Source of the DNA: SURF-21 sp964462595
Lineage (GTDB): Bacteria; Actinomycetota; Geothermincolia; Geothermincolales; RBG-13-55-18
Direction of reading: 5' to 3'
Assembly (NCBI GenBank): GCA_964462595.1
Contig: CAYWXM010000014.1
Location: forward strand, 1-64,000
DNA length: 64,000 nt
The position numbers were made by a program, and so were the translations under genes. The notes beneath the pieces are model-generated. The model was not told the DNA's origin and made no database searches. It saw nothing but the letters and a program-made list of their open reading frames with translations. Below, piece after piece: positions 16,146-24,941 of the stretch (its first letter is position 1; every line of letters starts with the position of its first letter).

Positions 16146-17489
16146 TCAGCCCGCCTGGAGGCGCCTCCTCGCTTTTTCGACCCTGCTTCGCCATTCCCCG
16201 AGCCGCGCCGGATCGTATCGCTCGGGATAGTCCTCGTACAGTTTCTTCAGGGTGATGGCCGCACTGGCCAGCCAGGCGAAGCGCGCGGTGAATACGGGAT
16301 GCCGCAGGCTGCGCAGGCGGCGCAGGGCGTCCTTTAGATCAATGCCCAGCGGCTCTGCCCTGAGCCCGGCCTCGACGTCTCCAGGGGTCATGACGAAGCC
16401 CACCAGCTTTTCCATGTCCTCCTGGCCGAAGTTGTCCGTAAGCCCTCGGGTGACGTCGAAGTAGGCCATGAGGGCGCCCCGGCCGCGCTGGTAAGCGGCG
16501 GCGTATTCCCACAGGTTCTCGCGGCTGGTGTCGTTTTCCCGCAGGCAGCGGCAGATGGTGCGGGCGGCCAGGTCGCCGGCGATGAGCGACGACGCCACCC
16601 CGGAGCCGTGGGCGGGTATGACCATGCAGGCGGAATCCCCGGCGAGCGCGAATCCGTGGTCGACCAGGATGTCTAAGGAACGGCGCACGGGTATGAGTCC
16701 GCCACCCCCGTAAACCGTCTCGCCGCCTATCCTCTTGTCGGCCAGGAAGTCTGCGACGAAAGTCCCCGCCGATTCGTCGGCCTCCGCCTTGTTGAACCCG
16801 ACCAGGATGTCCAGTTCGCTCTCCCGGGGGTCCCAATGGAGCATGAGCACGGAATAGCCGCCGCGCCACCCCACGCGGGAGACGCTGACTCCGGGCGGTA
16901 TGCCCAGTACGGAAAGCACGTCGGGCGCTTCGCCGGGGCTGAAACGGCGCTGTTCCCGCCAGGCTGTGACCATGCACGAGTCCTCGATGTCGCGCGGCAC
17001 CGGCGAATCCCCCGGGAGTCCGTGGCGCAGGACGGCCTGCCACCCCGAGGCGTCGATCACCACCCGTGCCGGTATCTCCTCTCCCGAGGTGGTGAACACC
17101 CCGGCTACGCGGCCCTTTTCCAGGAGCGGCCCGGCCGCCGCTACACCGTCCCTGAACTCCGCTCCGGCCGCGGTAGCCTGCGAGAGGAGGCGGCGCGTGA
17201 ATACGCTCATGCGCACCTCCATGGTGGGCGTCGAGGTGGTCTCTATATGGTATTTGCCGGAGGGCGAGACGAGGCGCGAGCTGAGTGGCGAGACCATGGT
17301 CTCCTCGCCTGTGGGCACGGGGATGCCCAGGCGGTCGAAGACCGTCCTCTCCACCCCGTTTACCCAGGTATGGCCGAGGCTGTCCACGGGCTGGCGGTCG
17401 AGCAAGAGCACTTTGAAACCCTGCCGCGCCGTGCGCTCCGCGGCCACGCAGCCCGCGCACCCCGCTCCCACCACGACGAGGTCATACAT
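16146..17489 (-). CDS. FAD-dependent oxidoreductase (geranylgeranyl reductase-like)
   Basis: A 447-residue flavoprotein with an N-terminal dinucleotide fold (VVVGAGCAGCVAAER, residues 5-19) and the second FAD motif GFALAGDSACMVIPAHGSG near residue 285. This arrangement is that of the geranylgeranyl reductase / halogenase-like group, which reduce or oxidise isoprenoid or aromatic substrates. The substrate is not evident. The ATG follows GGGAGGTGGATAG. It runs downstream of the rmlD gene on the same strand with a 45-bp gap. Confidence 0.85.
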   Translation of the reverse strand: MYDLVVVGAGCAGCVAAERTARQGFKVLLLDRQPVDSLGHTWVNGVERTVFDRLGIPVPTGEETMVSPLSSRLVSPSGKYHIETTSTPTMEVRMSVFTRRLLSQATAAGAEFRDGVAAAGPLLEKGRVAGVFTTSGEEIPARVVIDASGWQAVLRHGLPGDSPVPRDIEDSCMVTAWREQRRFSPGEAPDVLSVLGIPPGVSVSRVGWRGGYSVLMLHWDPRESELDILVGFNKAEADESAGTFVADFLADKRIGGETVYGGGGLIPVRRSLDILVDHGFALAGDSACMVIPAHGSGVASSLIAGDLAARTICRCLRENDTSRENLWEYAAAYQRGRGALMAYFDVTRGLTDNFGQEDMEKLVGFVMTPGDVEAGLRAEPLGIDLKDALRRLRSLRHPVFTARFAWLASAAITLKKLYEDYPERYDPARLGEWRSRVEKARRRLQAG

Positions 17490-17534
17490 CTATCCACCTC
17501 CCGATCAAGACAACGGCTCGCGATGCCGTAGATA

Positions 17535-18395
17535 TCATAGTCCCCCTTGAGATAACAGCCATTCGACGTATTCGCGCAAGGGCTCCAGGTAATGCCGGGC
17601 GGGGGGGAAGCCCTGCAGGCGCAGGTTCATGTTGTCCAGGGGCGAGTAGGGTGGGCGTGGGCAGGGCAGGTCGAGGTCCGCATAGACGATGGGCTCCACG
17701 GGAACGTCCTGCATGCCCGCGATATCGATGATCTGGCGCGCGAACTCGTGGCGGGAGCAGACCCCGCTGTTGGTGGCATGGTACAATCCGTATTTGCCCG
17801 AGAGGCAGACCCGGTAGATGATCCCGGCCAGGTCGCCGGCATAGGTGGGTGTGCCTACCTCGTCCGTTACCACGCGCAGGCTCCCCTTCTCCCTGGCGTT
17901 ACGGAGGATGCTTTTCACGAAATTGCGCGTGCCCCCCCTGCCGAAAAGCCACTGGGTGCGGAACACGTACCAGTGGGGGAGCAGGGAGGCGAGATAGCGC
18001 TCGGAGGCCAGTTTGGCGCGGCCATAGACGCCCTGGGGATTGGGCTCGTCGAACTCGTTGTACGCGCCCCCTTTCCTGCCGTCGAAGACGTAATCGGAGC
18101 TGATGAAAGCCATGGCGCATCCCGCTTCCTGGCAGGCCAGGGCCAGGTTCTGGACGCCGGTGAAATTCACCCGCAGCGAGGGCTCGGGGTCCAGTTCCGC
18201 CCCGTCCGTGTTGAGGTCGGCGGCGGTATTTATGAGCAGGTCGGGTGCGAGGGCCGGGACCCGCTCCATGACCAGGGAATGGTCGGTTATATCCAGGTCG
18301 AGGTCGAAACCGAAGACCTCGTCTCCTTGCGACCGGAAGATATCGACCAGTTCCACGCCCAGCTGTCCGGCGCCGCCGCAGATGATCACCCGCAT
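17535..18395 (-). CDS. rmlD: dTDP-4-dehydrorhamnose reductase (RmlD-like)
   Basis: A 286-residue extended SDR. The nucleotide-binding motif is CGGAGQLG (residues 6-13), N56-TAAD follows the family pattern, and the catalytic pair is Y124xxxK128 (YGRAK). RmlD reduces dTDP-4-dehydro-L-rhamnose to dTDP-rhamnose with NAD(P)H. The start has AGGAGG. The epimerase-like gene rmlC is divergent across 252 bp, but rmlA and rmlB are not in this window. Confidence 0.88.
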   Translation of the reverse strand: MRVIICGGAGQLGVELVDIFRSQGDEVFGFDLDLDITDHSLVMERVPALAPDLLINTAADLNTDGAELDPEPSLRVNFTGVQNLALACQEAGCAMAFISSDYVFDGRKGGAYNEFDEPNPQGVYGRAKLASERYLASLLPHWYVFRTQWLFGRGGTRNFVKSILRNAREKGSLRVVTDEVGTPTYAGDLAGIIYRVCLSGKYGLYHATNSGVCSRHEFARQIIDIAGMQDVPVEPIVYADLDLPCPRPPYSPLDNMNLRLQGFPPARHYLEPLREYVEWLLSQGGL

Positions 18396-18647
18396 CCTTT
18401 TCCTCCTGCCTCAATACGATCCACCCTATAGACATTAGAAACTTAACACGAAAGCGAATACATGCGCCAATACGAAGCGGATCGCCCGTTTTGCCGCCTG
18501 GGCCGGGGCCGGCGGAGCGGGGACAGGGCCCGCATCCCGTATCCGCGGCTGCGGGCAAAGCGATGCCCCTTCATGACCGGAGATGAAAGGTATGGAAACC
18601 TTGCCATGGGGGGCTCGCTCCATTAACCTTTACTAAGGTGATGATCA

Positions 18648-19109
18648 ATGGACGAACAATATGCCGAAGCCCTGGACGGAGTGCAGGTTAAAGCGCTGGC
18701 CCGTTTCTGTGACGAGCGGGGGTGCCTGCTGGAGGTGCTGCGCGACGACGACGGCCTCCTGGAGCGTTTCGGGCAGACCACCTATACCATCGCCTACCCG
18801 GGGGTGATAAAGGCCTTTCACTGGCACCGCAAGCAGTATGACCTGTGGTTCATGGCCATGGGCGAGGCGCGGGTCGTGCTCCACGACCTCAGGGAGGATT
18901 CCCCCACCTACCGGCGTACCCAGGTTATCTACGCGGGCGAGCACATGCCGTTGCTCATCGTCATACCACCCGGGGTGGCCCATGGTTACCAGGTGCTGGG
19001 AAACACCCCGGCGGGTCTTTTCTACCACACGACCAGGAGTTACGACGTAAGCGATCCCGACGAGGAGCGCATCCCCCACGACGACCCCGGCATAGGCTTT
19101 CCCTGGTAG
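18648..19109 (+). CDS. dTDP-4-dehydrorhamnose 3,5-epimerase-like cupin (RmlC family)
   Basis: A 153-residue RmlC-fold protein. The conserved strand GVIKAFHWHRKQYD (H58, H60) and the IPPGVAHGYQVL segment are typical; RmlC proteins usually have about 180 residues, so this is a short form, and its substrate could be another dTDP- or CDP-sugar. The ATG has AAGGTGATGATCA before it. It is read divergently from rmlD and probably shares its promoter region. Confidence 0.8.
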   Translation: MDEQYAEALDGVQVKALARFCDERGCLLEVLRDDDGLLERFGQTTYTIAYPGVIKAFHWHRKQYDLWFMAMGEARVVLHDLREDSPTYRRTQVIYAGEHMPLLIVIPPGVAHGYQVLGNTPAGLFYHTTRSYDVSDPDEERIPHDDPGIGFPW

Positions 19110-19313
19110 GATATCGGCGGGGGGTCATTCCAGCCCTCCATTTTCCACACCGAGTGTCAGGCCTCCACGCTATTTACCTCGATTCCCTCCTATCGGATGG
19201 CAGGCTAATCCTCCATACGGGAAGGGGAAGGAGAGGTGAACTTCCTCACCCGTACCCGCGGAAGCAAGGTCATCCGTTGAGGGGTGACCTTATGTGGATA
19301 ATGGAGACCCCAA

Positions 19314-19344
19314 TTGGAAGGGGCCCCCTGTGGGCCCCTTCCAA
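19314..19344. terminator. Strong stem-loop between convergent genes
   Basis: A perfect 13-bp stem TTGGAAGGGGCCC / GGGCCCCTTCCAA with loop CCTGT lies between the rmlC-like gene and the leftward surface-protein gene. It lacks a T-tract but is well placed as a bidirectional terminator. Confidence 0.55.
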
Positions 19345-19370
19345 AGCGGTGTGACGTTATCGTTCAGTGC

Positions 19371-21140
19371 TTATTCCTGGTAGCGCCGGCGCAGGCCGAA
19401 GGCCAGGAAGACCAGGCCCGCGAGTAGCATTATCGCCGCCGCGATGAGCAGCGGCAGCTGGTCCATACCGGTAGCGGGAAGCGTTGTGGACGAGGGTGGT
19501 GTAATTATCTCGCCTCCCACCTCGACCTCCACGTTGAGGAAGTCCACGATCTCTTCTCCGCCCGGGGGAAGCGTGACGTCCACGCTGTCCGGTGAGATGG
19601 CCTTCATCTTCGTGGAATCGTAGACCTCGGTCACTTCGTAATCGCCCGCCTCGAGCAGGAGAAAAGCGTAGCTCCCATCCTCCGCGGTAATGGCCTCCAT
19701 GCTCACCAGTGCCCCGCCAATGGTCTTACCGGTAAGCTTGATGGTCATGCCCGCCTTGGGCTTGTCCTTCTCGGGGCCGAGCAGGGTATCGCCGTCGTCG
19801 AGCCACTTGTTGCCGACGATGCTGCCGTAGAGCGAGTTGGCGAAGATCACGGACGCGCTCTCACCCGGGTTCAAGACCACCGGTACCTCGATCGGCCGCG
19901 TGGCGTAATAACCGGACGGCACCGTCTCCGAGACGGTGTACTCACCGGGCAGGAGGTTCCTGAAGATAAAGGTGCCATCCTCGCCAGTTGTGGTGATGGC
20001 CAGGGCGTTTTTCCCCTCCAGGGTGATCTCCACGCCCTCCAGGGTGGGCTCGCCCGCATCGAGGGAGCCGTCACCGTCGAGGTCGAGGAATTTCAATCCC
20101 TCGATGCGCCCGTAGGGGCAGTTGCCGAAATCCACTATGGCGCCTTCCCCGGCAGAGAGGGCCACGTCGACGCTGTCCGGGGTGCAGGAGAAGTATCCTT
20201 CCTTGCCCTCCTCGGTCACGGTATATGTGCCGGGCTCGAGCTTGGTGAACTCGTAGTATCCGTCGCTGCCGGTTACCGTGGAAGCTATGAGTTCCCCGGC
20301 GGGACTGCCCTCGTAGAGGTTGATGGTGATGCCCTCTATGACCACCGTCTCTTCCTCTCCCCATATACCGTCGTAGTTGGCGTCCAGCCATTTCTTCCCG
20401 GAGACGGATCCGTAAGGAGCCTCGGAGAAGTACACGGTTACCGTCCGGGCGCAGGTGACGTCCACCTCTATGGAGACGGGGCTGACGGGATAGTAATCGG
20501 GGGCCGTGGATTCGTCCACGCTCAGCGTGTATTTACCGGGCAGGAGCTGGTCGAAGGAGAAGTAACCCCCGTCGTCCGTCACCGTGACCCGGGGCGCGCC
20601 CAGACCGGGATCGGGGTCGAGGATGATGGTCACTCCAGCCAGCCCCTCGTCCTCGCCGTCCATGACGCCGTTCCCGTCCTTGTCCCAGTACTTCCAGCCC
20701 TCGATGGCCCCGTAGCGGGCGTTGAGGAAGTCCAGGTCCTCGATGCTCTCGCACTCCAGGACCACCGGCTCGTATATGCCGCCCTCGGGGCTGACCACGT
20801 ACCATTCCTCCAGCAGCTCCGGCGTGAGCACCTCCAGCACCTTGTAGGTGCCGGGAAGCAGCTCGTCGAACTCGTAGTAGCCGGATCCGTCGGTAAGCGT
20901 GGATTCCACGTACACGTACTCGCTGCCGTCCTCGTCCCATACGAAGAGCTGTATCTCGACACCCGGCACGCCGGGGTCTTCCGCGCCGATCTCTCCATCG
21001 CAGTCAGCGTCCTCGTACTTGTGGCCGGATTCAGATGCATATTTCAGCAATACAAGCGATGAATCCTTGCTATTTGAAATGAGAAATCCGGGTATATAAA
21101 AAGGGTTCTCAGGCCCGGATTTATCAGCCCGGCTTCGCAA
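19371..21140 (-). CDS. LPATG-anchored SdrD_B-repeat surface protein, N-terminus missing
   Basis: A frame of 589 codons encoding about five SdrD_B-type repeats, each beginning like GxKYWDxDGNG and containing a GTYxVxE strand, as in Cna_B/prealbumin-like stalk domains. The C-terminus is a sortase signal: LPATG, a hydrophobic segment and RRRYQE. The first 40 residues (from about 21140 to 21020) are unlike a signal peptide and run straight into repeat 1, so the exporting N-terminus is lacking; the gene is probably 5'-truncated or its true start lies elsewhere. No sortase is in this window. Repeats carry D-rich calcium-binding-like loops (DKDGNG, DLDGDG). Confidence 0.8.
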   Translation of the reverse strand: MRSRADKSGPENPFYIPGFLISNSKDSSLVLLKYASESGHKYEDADCDGEIGAEDPGVPGVEIQLFVWDEDGSEYVYVESTLTDGSGYYEFDELLPGTYKVLEVLTPELLEEWYVVSPEGGIYEPVVLECESIEDLDFLNARYGAIEGWKYWDKDGNGVMDGEDEGLAGVTIILDPDPGLGAPRVTVTDDGGYFSFDQLLPGKYTLSVDESTAPDYYPVSPVSIEVDVTCARTVTVYFSEAPYGSVSGKKWLDANYDGIWGEEETVVIEGITINLYEGSPAGELIASTVTGSDGYYEFTKLEPGTYTVTEEGKEGYFSCTPDSVDVALSAGEGAIVDFGNCPYGRIEGLKFLDLDGDGSLDAGEPTLEGVEITLEGKNALAITTTGEDGTFIFRNLLPGEYTVSETVPSGYYATRPIEVPVVLNPGESASVIFANSLYGSIVGNKWLDDGDTLLGPEKDKPKAGMTIKLTGKTIGGALVSMEAITAEDGSYAFLLLEAGDYEVTEVYDSTKMKAISPDSVDVTLPPGGEEIVDFLNVEVEVGGEIITPPSSTTLPATGMDQLPLLIAAAIMLLAGLVFLAFGLRRRYQE

Positions 21141-21276
21141 GATGAGGCGTATAGACGTGATGTTTGATCTTGGTAATAGATAGTTGGCCTGGATAAATCC
21201 TGGTCCCGATCGCCTGCGCGCCGCTTCTATTCAGATCCGGGTTTCGGGCAATGGGGATTCTAATTGAGCTGGATCA

Positions 21277-21306
21277 TTGTTTACCTCGGAGGGTAAGTAA
21301 TATATT
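21277..21306 (+). promoter_or_regulatory. Likely promoter of the FmdB/selenoprotein unit
   Basis: TTGTTT (21277-21282) and TATATT (21301-21306) with an 18-base spacer lie 30 bp before the FmdB start. Confidence 0.45.
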
Positions 21307-21336
21307 ATGATGTACTGTTGTTTATAGGAGGTAAAG

Positions 21337-21540
21337 ATGCCGATATTCGAGTATCGATGCGAGGAGTGCGGCCACCGCTTCGACGCATTTTTCAGACGTG
21401 CGGGCGATGCCGATGAGGAGAAGCTGTTGTGCGAGAATTGCGGCTCGGACAGGGTGCGCAAGTTGTTTTCCGTCATCGGTATTGGTGGCGGTTCCTCGGA
21501 CAGGGGAAGCAGTATAAGTAGTTGCACCACATCGACGTGA
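21337..21540 (+). CDS. FmdB-family zinc ribbon protein
   Basis: A 67-residue protein with the classic start MPIFEYRCEECGHRFDAF, cysteines C8, C11, C32 and C35 forming a zinc ribbon, and a Gly/Ser-rich tail. FmdB-like proteins are putative regulators or metal handlers of unknown detail. The ATG has TAGGAGG seven bases upstream. A candidate selenoprotein gene begins 42 bp after its stop on the same strand. Confidence 0.9.
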   Translation: MPIFEYRCEECGHRFDAFFRRAGDADEEKLLCENCGSDRVRKLFSVIGIGGGSSDRGSSISSCTTST

Positions 21541-21582
21541 AGCCCCTGGTAAAGGTCCGGTCCGGACCGGGAGCATAATAAA

Positions 21583-21738
21583 GTGGAATGGTTGATCCCC
21601 GTAATCATCTTCGCGGTATGGCTCATATTGAGCGGGTTGATCCTGCCGCGGCTGGGAGTGCCCACCTGAATCTCCGGCGCATGCCGCGTGCGGCACGAGG
21701 AGGAAGAGGGGGGCGACACCAGCGAAACCGGGTCATAG
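21583..21738 (+). CDS. Candidate selenoprotein: short membrane protein with in-frame TGA
   Basis: GTG at 21583 (GGGAG about 8 bases upstream) opens a frame with one membrane segment (residues 4-21, WLIPVIIFAVWLILSGL) followed by LPRLGVPT and TGA at 21667-21669. Reading TGA as selenocysteine continues U-ISGACRVRHEEEEGG... to TAG at 21736-21738, giving 51 residues with U29 and C34 on the cytoplasm-facing or outward tail. Twelve bases after TGA a perfect hairpin TGCCG-CGTG-CGGCA (21682-21695) has G second in its loop, matching bacterial SECIS rules. If TGA is a true stop, the product is a 28-residue membrane peptide. SelA/B/D and tRNA-Sec are not in the window. Confidence 0.55.
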
Positions 21739-21867
21739 CCAGCCTGTAGCCGGGATTTACCCGCGCCCCGTATCGCCGCCCGCCTGATCGGTCATCGATT
21801 CAGTTATTGCTCTCCAGCATAGTCGATTCATCCCCCGATGGAGGCTTCGCTGTTTAATCCGCTGCCG

Positions 21868-21926
21868 TGCAGGGCGCCGTCCACGGAGGGCATGTTCGTT
21901 TGATCTATGCTCTCCGGCATCATCTT
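21868..21926 (-). repeat. Decayed partial duplication of the 3' end of the PPOX-like gene
   Basis: A 29-bp stretch at 21869-21897 is identical to 21968-21996 inside the end of the neighbouring flavoprotein gene, 99 bp apart, with a shared CTCTCCGG beyond. Another weak copy of that motif (CTCTCCAGCAT) lies at about 21811. It looks like a remnant of tandem duplication, not a gene. Confidence 0.6.
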
Positions 21927-23255
21927 TCAGCCCCTGAGGGCGGCCTCGGCGGCGTCGATGCCCGAGCGCAGGGCGCCGTCCACGGAGGGCATGTTCATGT
22001 ACTCTCCGGCCAGGAACAAGCCCTTCACGTCGCGGTAATGGTCGCGCTTTATTTTGTATATCTCCCTGAGCATCCCCGGGGGGGAGAGGCACACCGCTTC
22101 GTCCCAGCGGTAGATCTCCGAGAAAAGGGGCTCTTCGGGCATGGACGGGATGAAGCGTTTTATCTCGCCCTTGAGGCGGGAGAAGACGTCCGCGTCCGGC
22201 ATGGCGTTGAGCTCGAAGGCGTGCTTGCCGAAGGTGAAGCAATGCACGATTCCGCCTCCCGGTGGAGTGTAGAAGGGTGATTTTATGGTGTTGTCCGTGA
22301 AGCCGGCCATGGACGTCCCCGCTTTACGCGGCAGGCCCACCGCGTACCATCCCTCCGGCAGCAGGTGCTCCTCCAGGCCGAACATGGCGTGGCAGCAGGC
22401 GCTGTAGGTAACTTTTTCCATGGGCTTGCGCATCCCTTCGGGCAGTCCGGGTATGAGTTCGAGGGCCCTGGTGGCAGTGGTGGTGCAGATCACCGCGTCG
22501 GCTTCCATGAGGCCGTCCGCGGTCTCCACCCCCTTCACCGCGTTATCTTCGATGACGACCCGCTTTACCGGCATCGAGAGGCGCACGTGGCCCGCGCACT
22601 CCTCGTACAGGCGTTCGGCCAGGGAGCCTATGCCGCGTTTCAGGGTGAAGAGGCCGTTGAGCGCGTACCACAGCAGGGTGAGGCCATAGCCGGCCCCCAC
22701 GTCCTCCGGTTCCCCCAGGGTGAGGCAGGAGGCAACGGGCTGAAAGAGGTACTCGAGCAGGTCCTCGCCTCCCCGGCGCAGGGCGAGTGCGGCGAAGCTG
22801 TCGTCGTCGAGGTCGAGCATGTTCCCGTAGTCTATGAAGTGGAGGTCGCGGCGGCGCTTGAGGATCAAGGGCATGATGCGCGCGAACTGCAGCATCCCCT
22901 TGAGCGACAGTCCGCGGAAGCGCAGGAGGTCGCGGCGGCTTTTCCACAGTGCGCGCGGATCGAAGCTCGCGATGGCGGGATACAGCTCTCCGTTCCTGGC
23001 GATGGCCACCTTGAAAGGGAAGGCGACGATATCATCGCCCAGGCCCAGCTCGCGGCAGAGCCCGAATGTGGTGTCGTAGAACTTGAAGAAGAACTGCGCG
23101 CCCAGGTCCATGGTATAGCCGTCCCTGCGCGCCCCGATGATGCGTCCCCCTGCCAGTTCACCGGCTTCCAGGGCCACGACATCCGCTTCCCTCTTGCGCA
23201 GGGTATGGACGGCCGCAAGGCCGGATGTTCCTGCTCCAACCACGATGATCTTCAT
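21927..23255 (-). CDS. FAD-dependent amine oxidase / protoporphyrinogen oxidase-like protein
   Basis: A 442-residue flavoprotein. The FAD site VVGAGTSGLAAVHTL starts at residue 5, followed by EAGELAGGRI, the second motif GYTMDLGAQFF, and a C-terminal FLAGEYMNMPSVDGALRSG that closes the FAD pocket. The fold is that of the HemY/phytoene desaturase/amine oxidase group; the substrate is unknown and no heme genes are nearby. The ATG at 23255 follows GGGACGTT. Its 3' end is partly duplicated downstream. Confidence 0.85.
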   Translation of the reverse strand: MKIIVVGAGTSGLAAVHTLRKREADVVALEAGELAGGRIIGARRDGYTMDLGAQFFFKFYDTTFGLCRELGLGDDIVAFPFKVAIARNGELYPAIASFDPRALWKSRRDLLRFRGLSLKGMLQFARIMPLILKRRRDLHFIDYGNMLDLDDDSFAALALRRGGEDLLEYLFQPVASCLTLGEPEDVGAGYGLTLLWYALNGLFTLKRGIGSLAERLYEECAGHVRLSMPVKRVVIEDNAVKGVETADGLMEADAVICTTTATRALELIPGLPEGMRKPMEKVTYSACCHAMFGLEEHLLPEGWYAVGLPRKAGTSMAGFTDNTIKSPFYTPPGGGIVHCFTFGKHAFELNAMPDADVFSRLKGEIKRFIPSMPEEPLFSEIYRWDEAVCLSPPGMLREIYKIKRDHYRDVKGLFLAGEYMNMPSVDGALRSGIDAAEAALRG

Positions 23256-23469
23256 AACGTCCCTCCGTATATTTTTTCTCCCTATGTTCGGGCCAGAATA
23301 TTATAGCAGGGCGCCGTGGAGCGGGATGAACGCATGTGTCGGGGAGGTATGAGCGGCGGTGTCGGAAGCATGGAGTGTGTCCTGGCGGAGCGTAAGGGCA
23401 TCGCTTAATATACGGGGGCGCGGGGAAGAATAATGCGTGAGAACCGGGCCTGGAAAAAGGAGGATGAGA

Positions 23470-23634
23470 GTGGCCCTGGGATTCATCTTCATGTTCAGGC
23501 CGGGCCTGGGGATCTGGACCGTCATCCTCTTCATCGGCATCTACTCCATCTTCGTGGGCATCATACGCATCATCCTGTCCCTCATGATCAGGAGCTGGTG
23601 GAAGCAGCAGCCTCCAGCGGAAGCCGCGGCCTGA
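23470..23634 (+). CDS. Small DUF308/HdeD-like membrane protein (single repeat)
   Basis: A 54-residue peptide with two hydrophobic stretches (ALGFIFMFRPGLG and the following WTVILFIGIYSIFVG...) resembling one half-repeat of HdeD/DUF308 proteins, such as the full-length one encoded on the other strand at 23689-24264. GTG at 23470 is spaced six bases from AAGGAGG; an upstream GTG at 23437 is also open. It may be a true small gene or the remnant of a second hdeD copy. Confidence 0.45.
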   Translation: MALGFIFMFRPGLGIWTVILFIGIYSIFVGIIRIILSLMIRSWWKQQPPAEAAA

Positions 23635-23651
23635 CAGTATATGCTCTGAAG

Positions 23652-23667
23652 GAACGCCCGGGCGTTC
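23652..23667. terminator. Palindrome between convergent genes
   Basis: GAACGCCCGGGCGTTC is a perfect 16-bp palindrome midway between the small DUF308-like gene and the convergent hdeD-like gene, with flanking CTGAA/TTCAG extending it imperfectly. It may terminate transcription from both sides. Confidence 0.4.
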
Positions 23668-23688
23668 AGGGCTTCCGTGCGCCCACGC

Positions 23689-24264
23689 TCAGTCCTCGAC
23701 TACCACCACTTCTTTGGAGCCGCCGGCCTTGAAGTAGCTGCGCAGCATGAAGCTGACCACCACGTCGATGAGGCCCATGAAGATGATATACAGACCGAAA
23801 AAGAAGACCATCAGCTTGAGGGTGGGCGCGGTGAAGAGCAGCAGGCACAACGCTACTATGATGGAGATGATCCCCTCGATGACCACCAGCCAGCGGTACT
23901 TGAACTCGGGGTCCATCGCGGTGCCCAGGGCCATCTGGATGGCACCGGAGGCCAGCAGCCAGGCCACCAGCAGCATGAAGAAGACCGCCGCGGTCACCTC
24001 CGTGCGGGCGATGCTCAGGATGCCCAGAAAGATGCTGACCAGGGCGATCCCCAGGGAGAATCCCCATTTCTCCTTGCGCGACACCTCCACGAAGAAGGCG
24101 ATGGCGAAGATGATCCCGATCAGCAGTGCGAAGATGCCGAAGATGACCAGCAGCGCATCGATGGTGTCGCGAGGCCAGACCAGCAAGATGATGCCAAAAA
24201 CCACACCCAGAACCCCTTTGATCAGTAATGATACCCAGTTGCGCACTATGAAAGAGCCTTCCAT
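23689..24264 (-). CDS. HdeD family membrane protein (DUF308)
   Basis: A 191-residue protein with six membrane segments arranged as three DUF308 repeats (LIKGVLGVVFGIILLVWP is the first). HdeD is linked to acid tolerance in enterobacteria; the role here is unproved. The ATG at 24262-24264 sits eight bases from GGGAGGT; the GTG one codon earlier is less likely. Confidence 0.85.
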   Translation of the reverse strand: MEGSFIVRNWVSLLIKGVLGVVFGIILLVWPRDTIDALLVIFGIFALLIGIIFAIAFFVEVSRKEKWGFSLGIALVSIFLGILSIARTEVTAAVFFMLLVAWLLASGAIQMALGTAMDPEFKYRWLVVIEGIISIIVALCLLLFTAPTLKLMVFFFGLYIIFMGLIDVVVSFMLRSYFKAGGSKEVVVVED

Positions 24265-24442
24265 CACACATACCTCCCTTTACGCACTCCGCCCCTTCAG
24301 GTTGAGCTGTGATCGCTCTGAAAAGCCAGTTTGAGCCGCTCAAATCCTCTTGTGTGAGTTATCTTCTATTTATCTGGCCGTAATCCTTCCTGCAGGGTCG
24401 AAGAACACGGAACACCGCCGTCCCGCATGGCGGTGCCCGGCT

Positions 24443-24727
24443 TCAAGCCGCGGCCTGTCTTTTCTTGCTGGCTCCGCCGCTGCTGTAGGAGGCGATGTCG
24501 AGCAGCACTCCCAGGATTACCCACAGCCAGCGCCAGCCGAAGACACCGACGCCGGGCAGGTAGGCGAGGGCATACATCAGGGTGGTATAAGGGAGCAGTA
24601 TCAGGCCCAGCAGCGGCCACCAGAAAGAGGAGAAGGCCCGGCTGACGTAGGGGGTGAATATCCACAAGATAAGCAGGGCAAGTCGCGGGGCGAATACCGC
24701 CACGAAGGCGGCGACGCAACAGCACAT
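24443..24727 (-). CDS. Small three-segment membrane protein, unknown
   Basis: A 94-residue hydrophobic protein with an opening MCCCVAAFVAVF, three membrane segments (about residues 4-24, 33-58, 67-82) and a short basic tail. The ATG follows GGAAGGAGTTATCGCC. It resembles small actinobacterial inner-membrane proteins but I do not assign a family. A 7-bp hairpin (CACCGCC/GGCGGTG, about 24411-24433) lies after its stop. Confidence 0.65.
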   Translation of the reverse strand: MCCCVAAFVAVFAPRLALLILWIFTPYVSRAFSSFWWPLLGLILLPYTTLMYALAYLPGVGVFGWRWLWVILGVLLDIASYSSGGASKKRQAAA

Positions 24728-24941
24728 GGCGATAACTCCTTCCAGCCGCGGCCGGATATCTCAAGACACAGGCATCGCGGCTCCCCTTCCGCAGCACCTT
24801 CGCCATTATTCCCCACCGGCAGTGAGTTGAAACGGAAATCCCCGCGCAGGCGAGTTCCCGTATCCGGCTGCGCCGGCCGCCCTAGGGATTGTCCCTGGCC
24901 GCGGCAGGGGCCGCGTTTGCCTGTCGGTCTCCGCGATCGGT

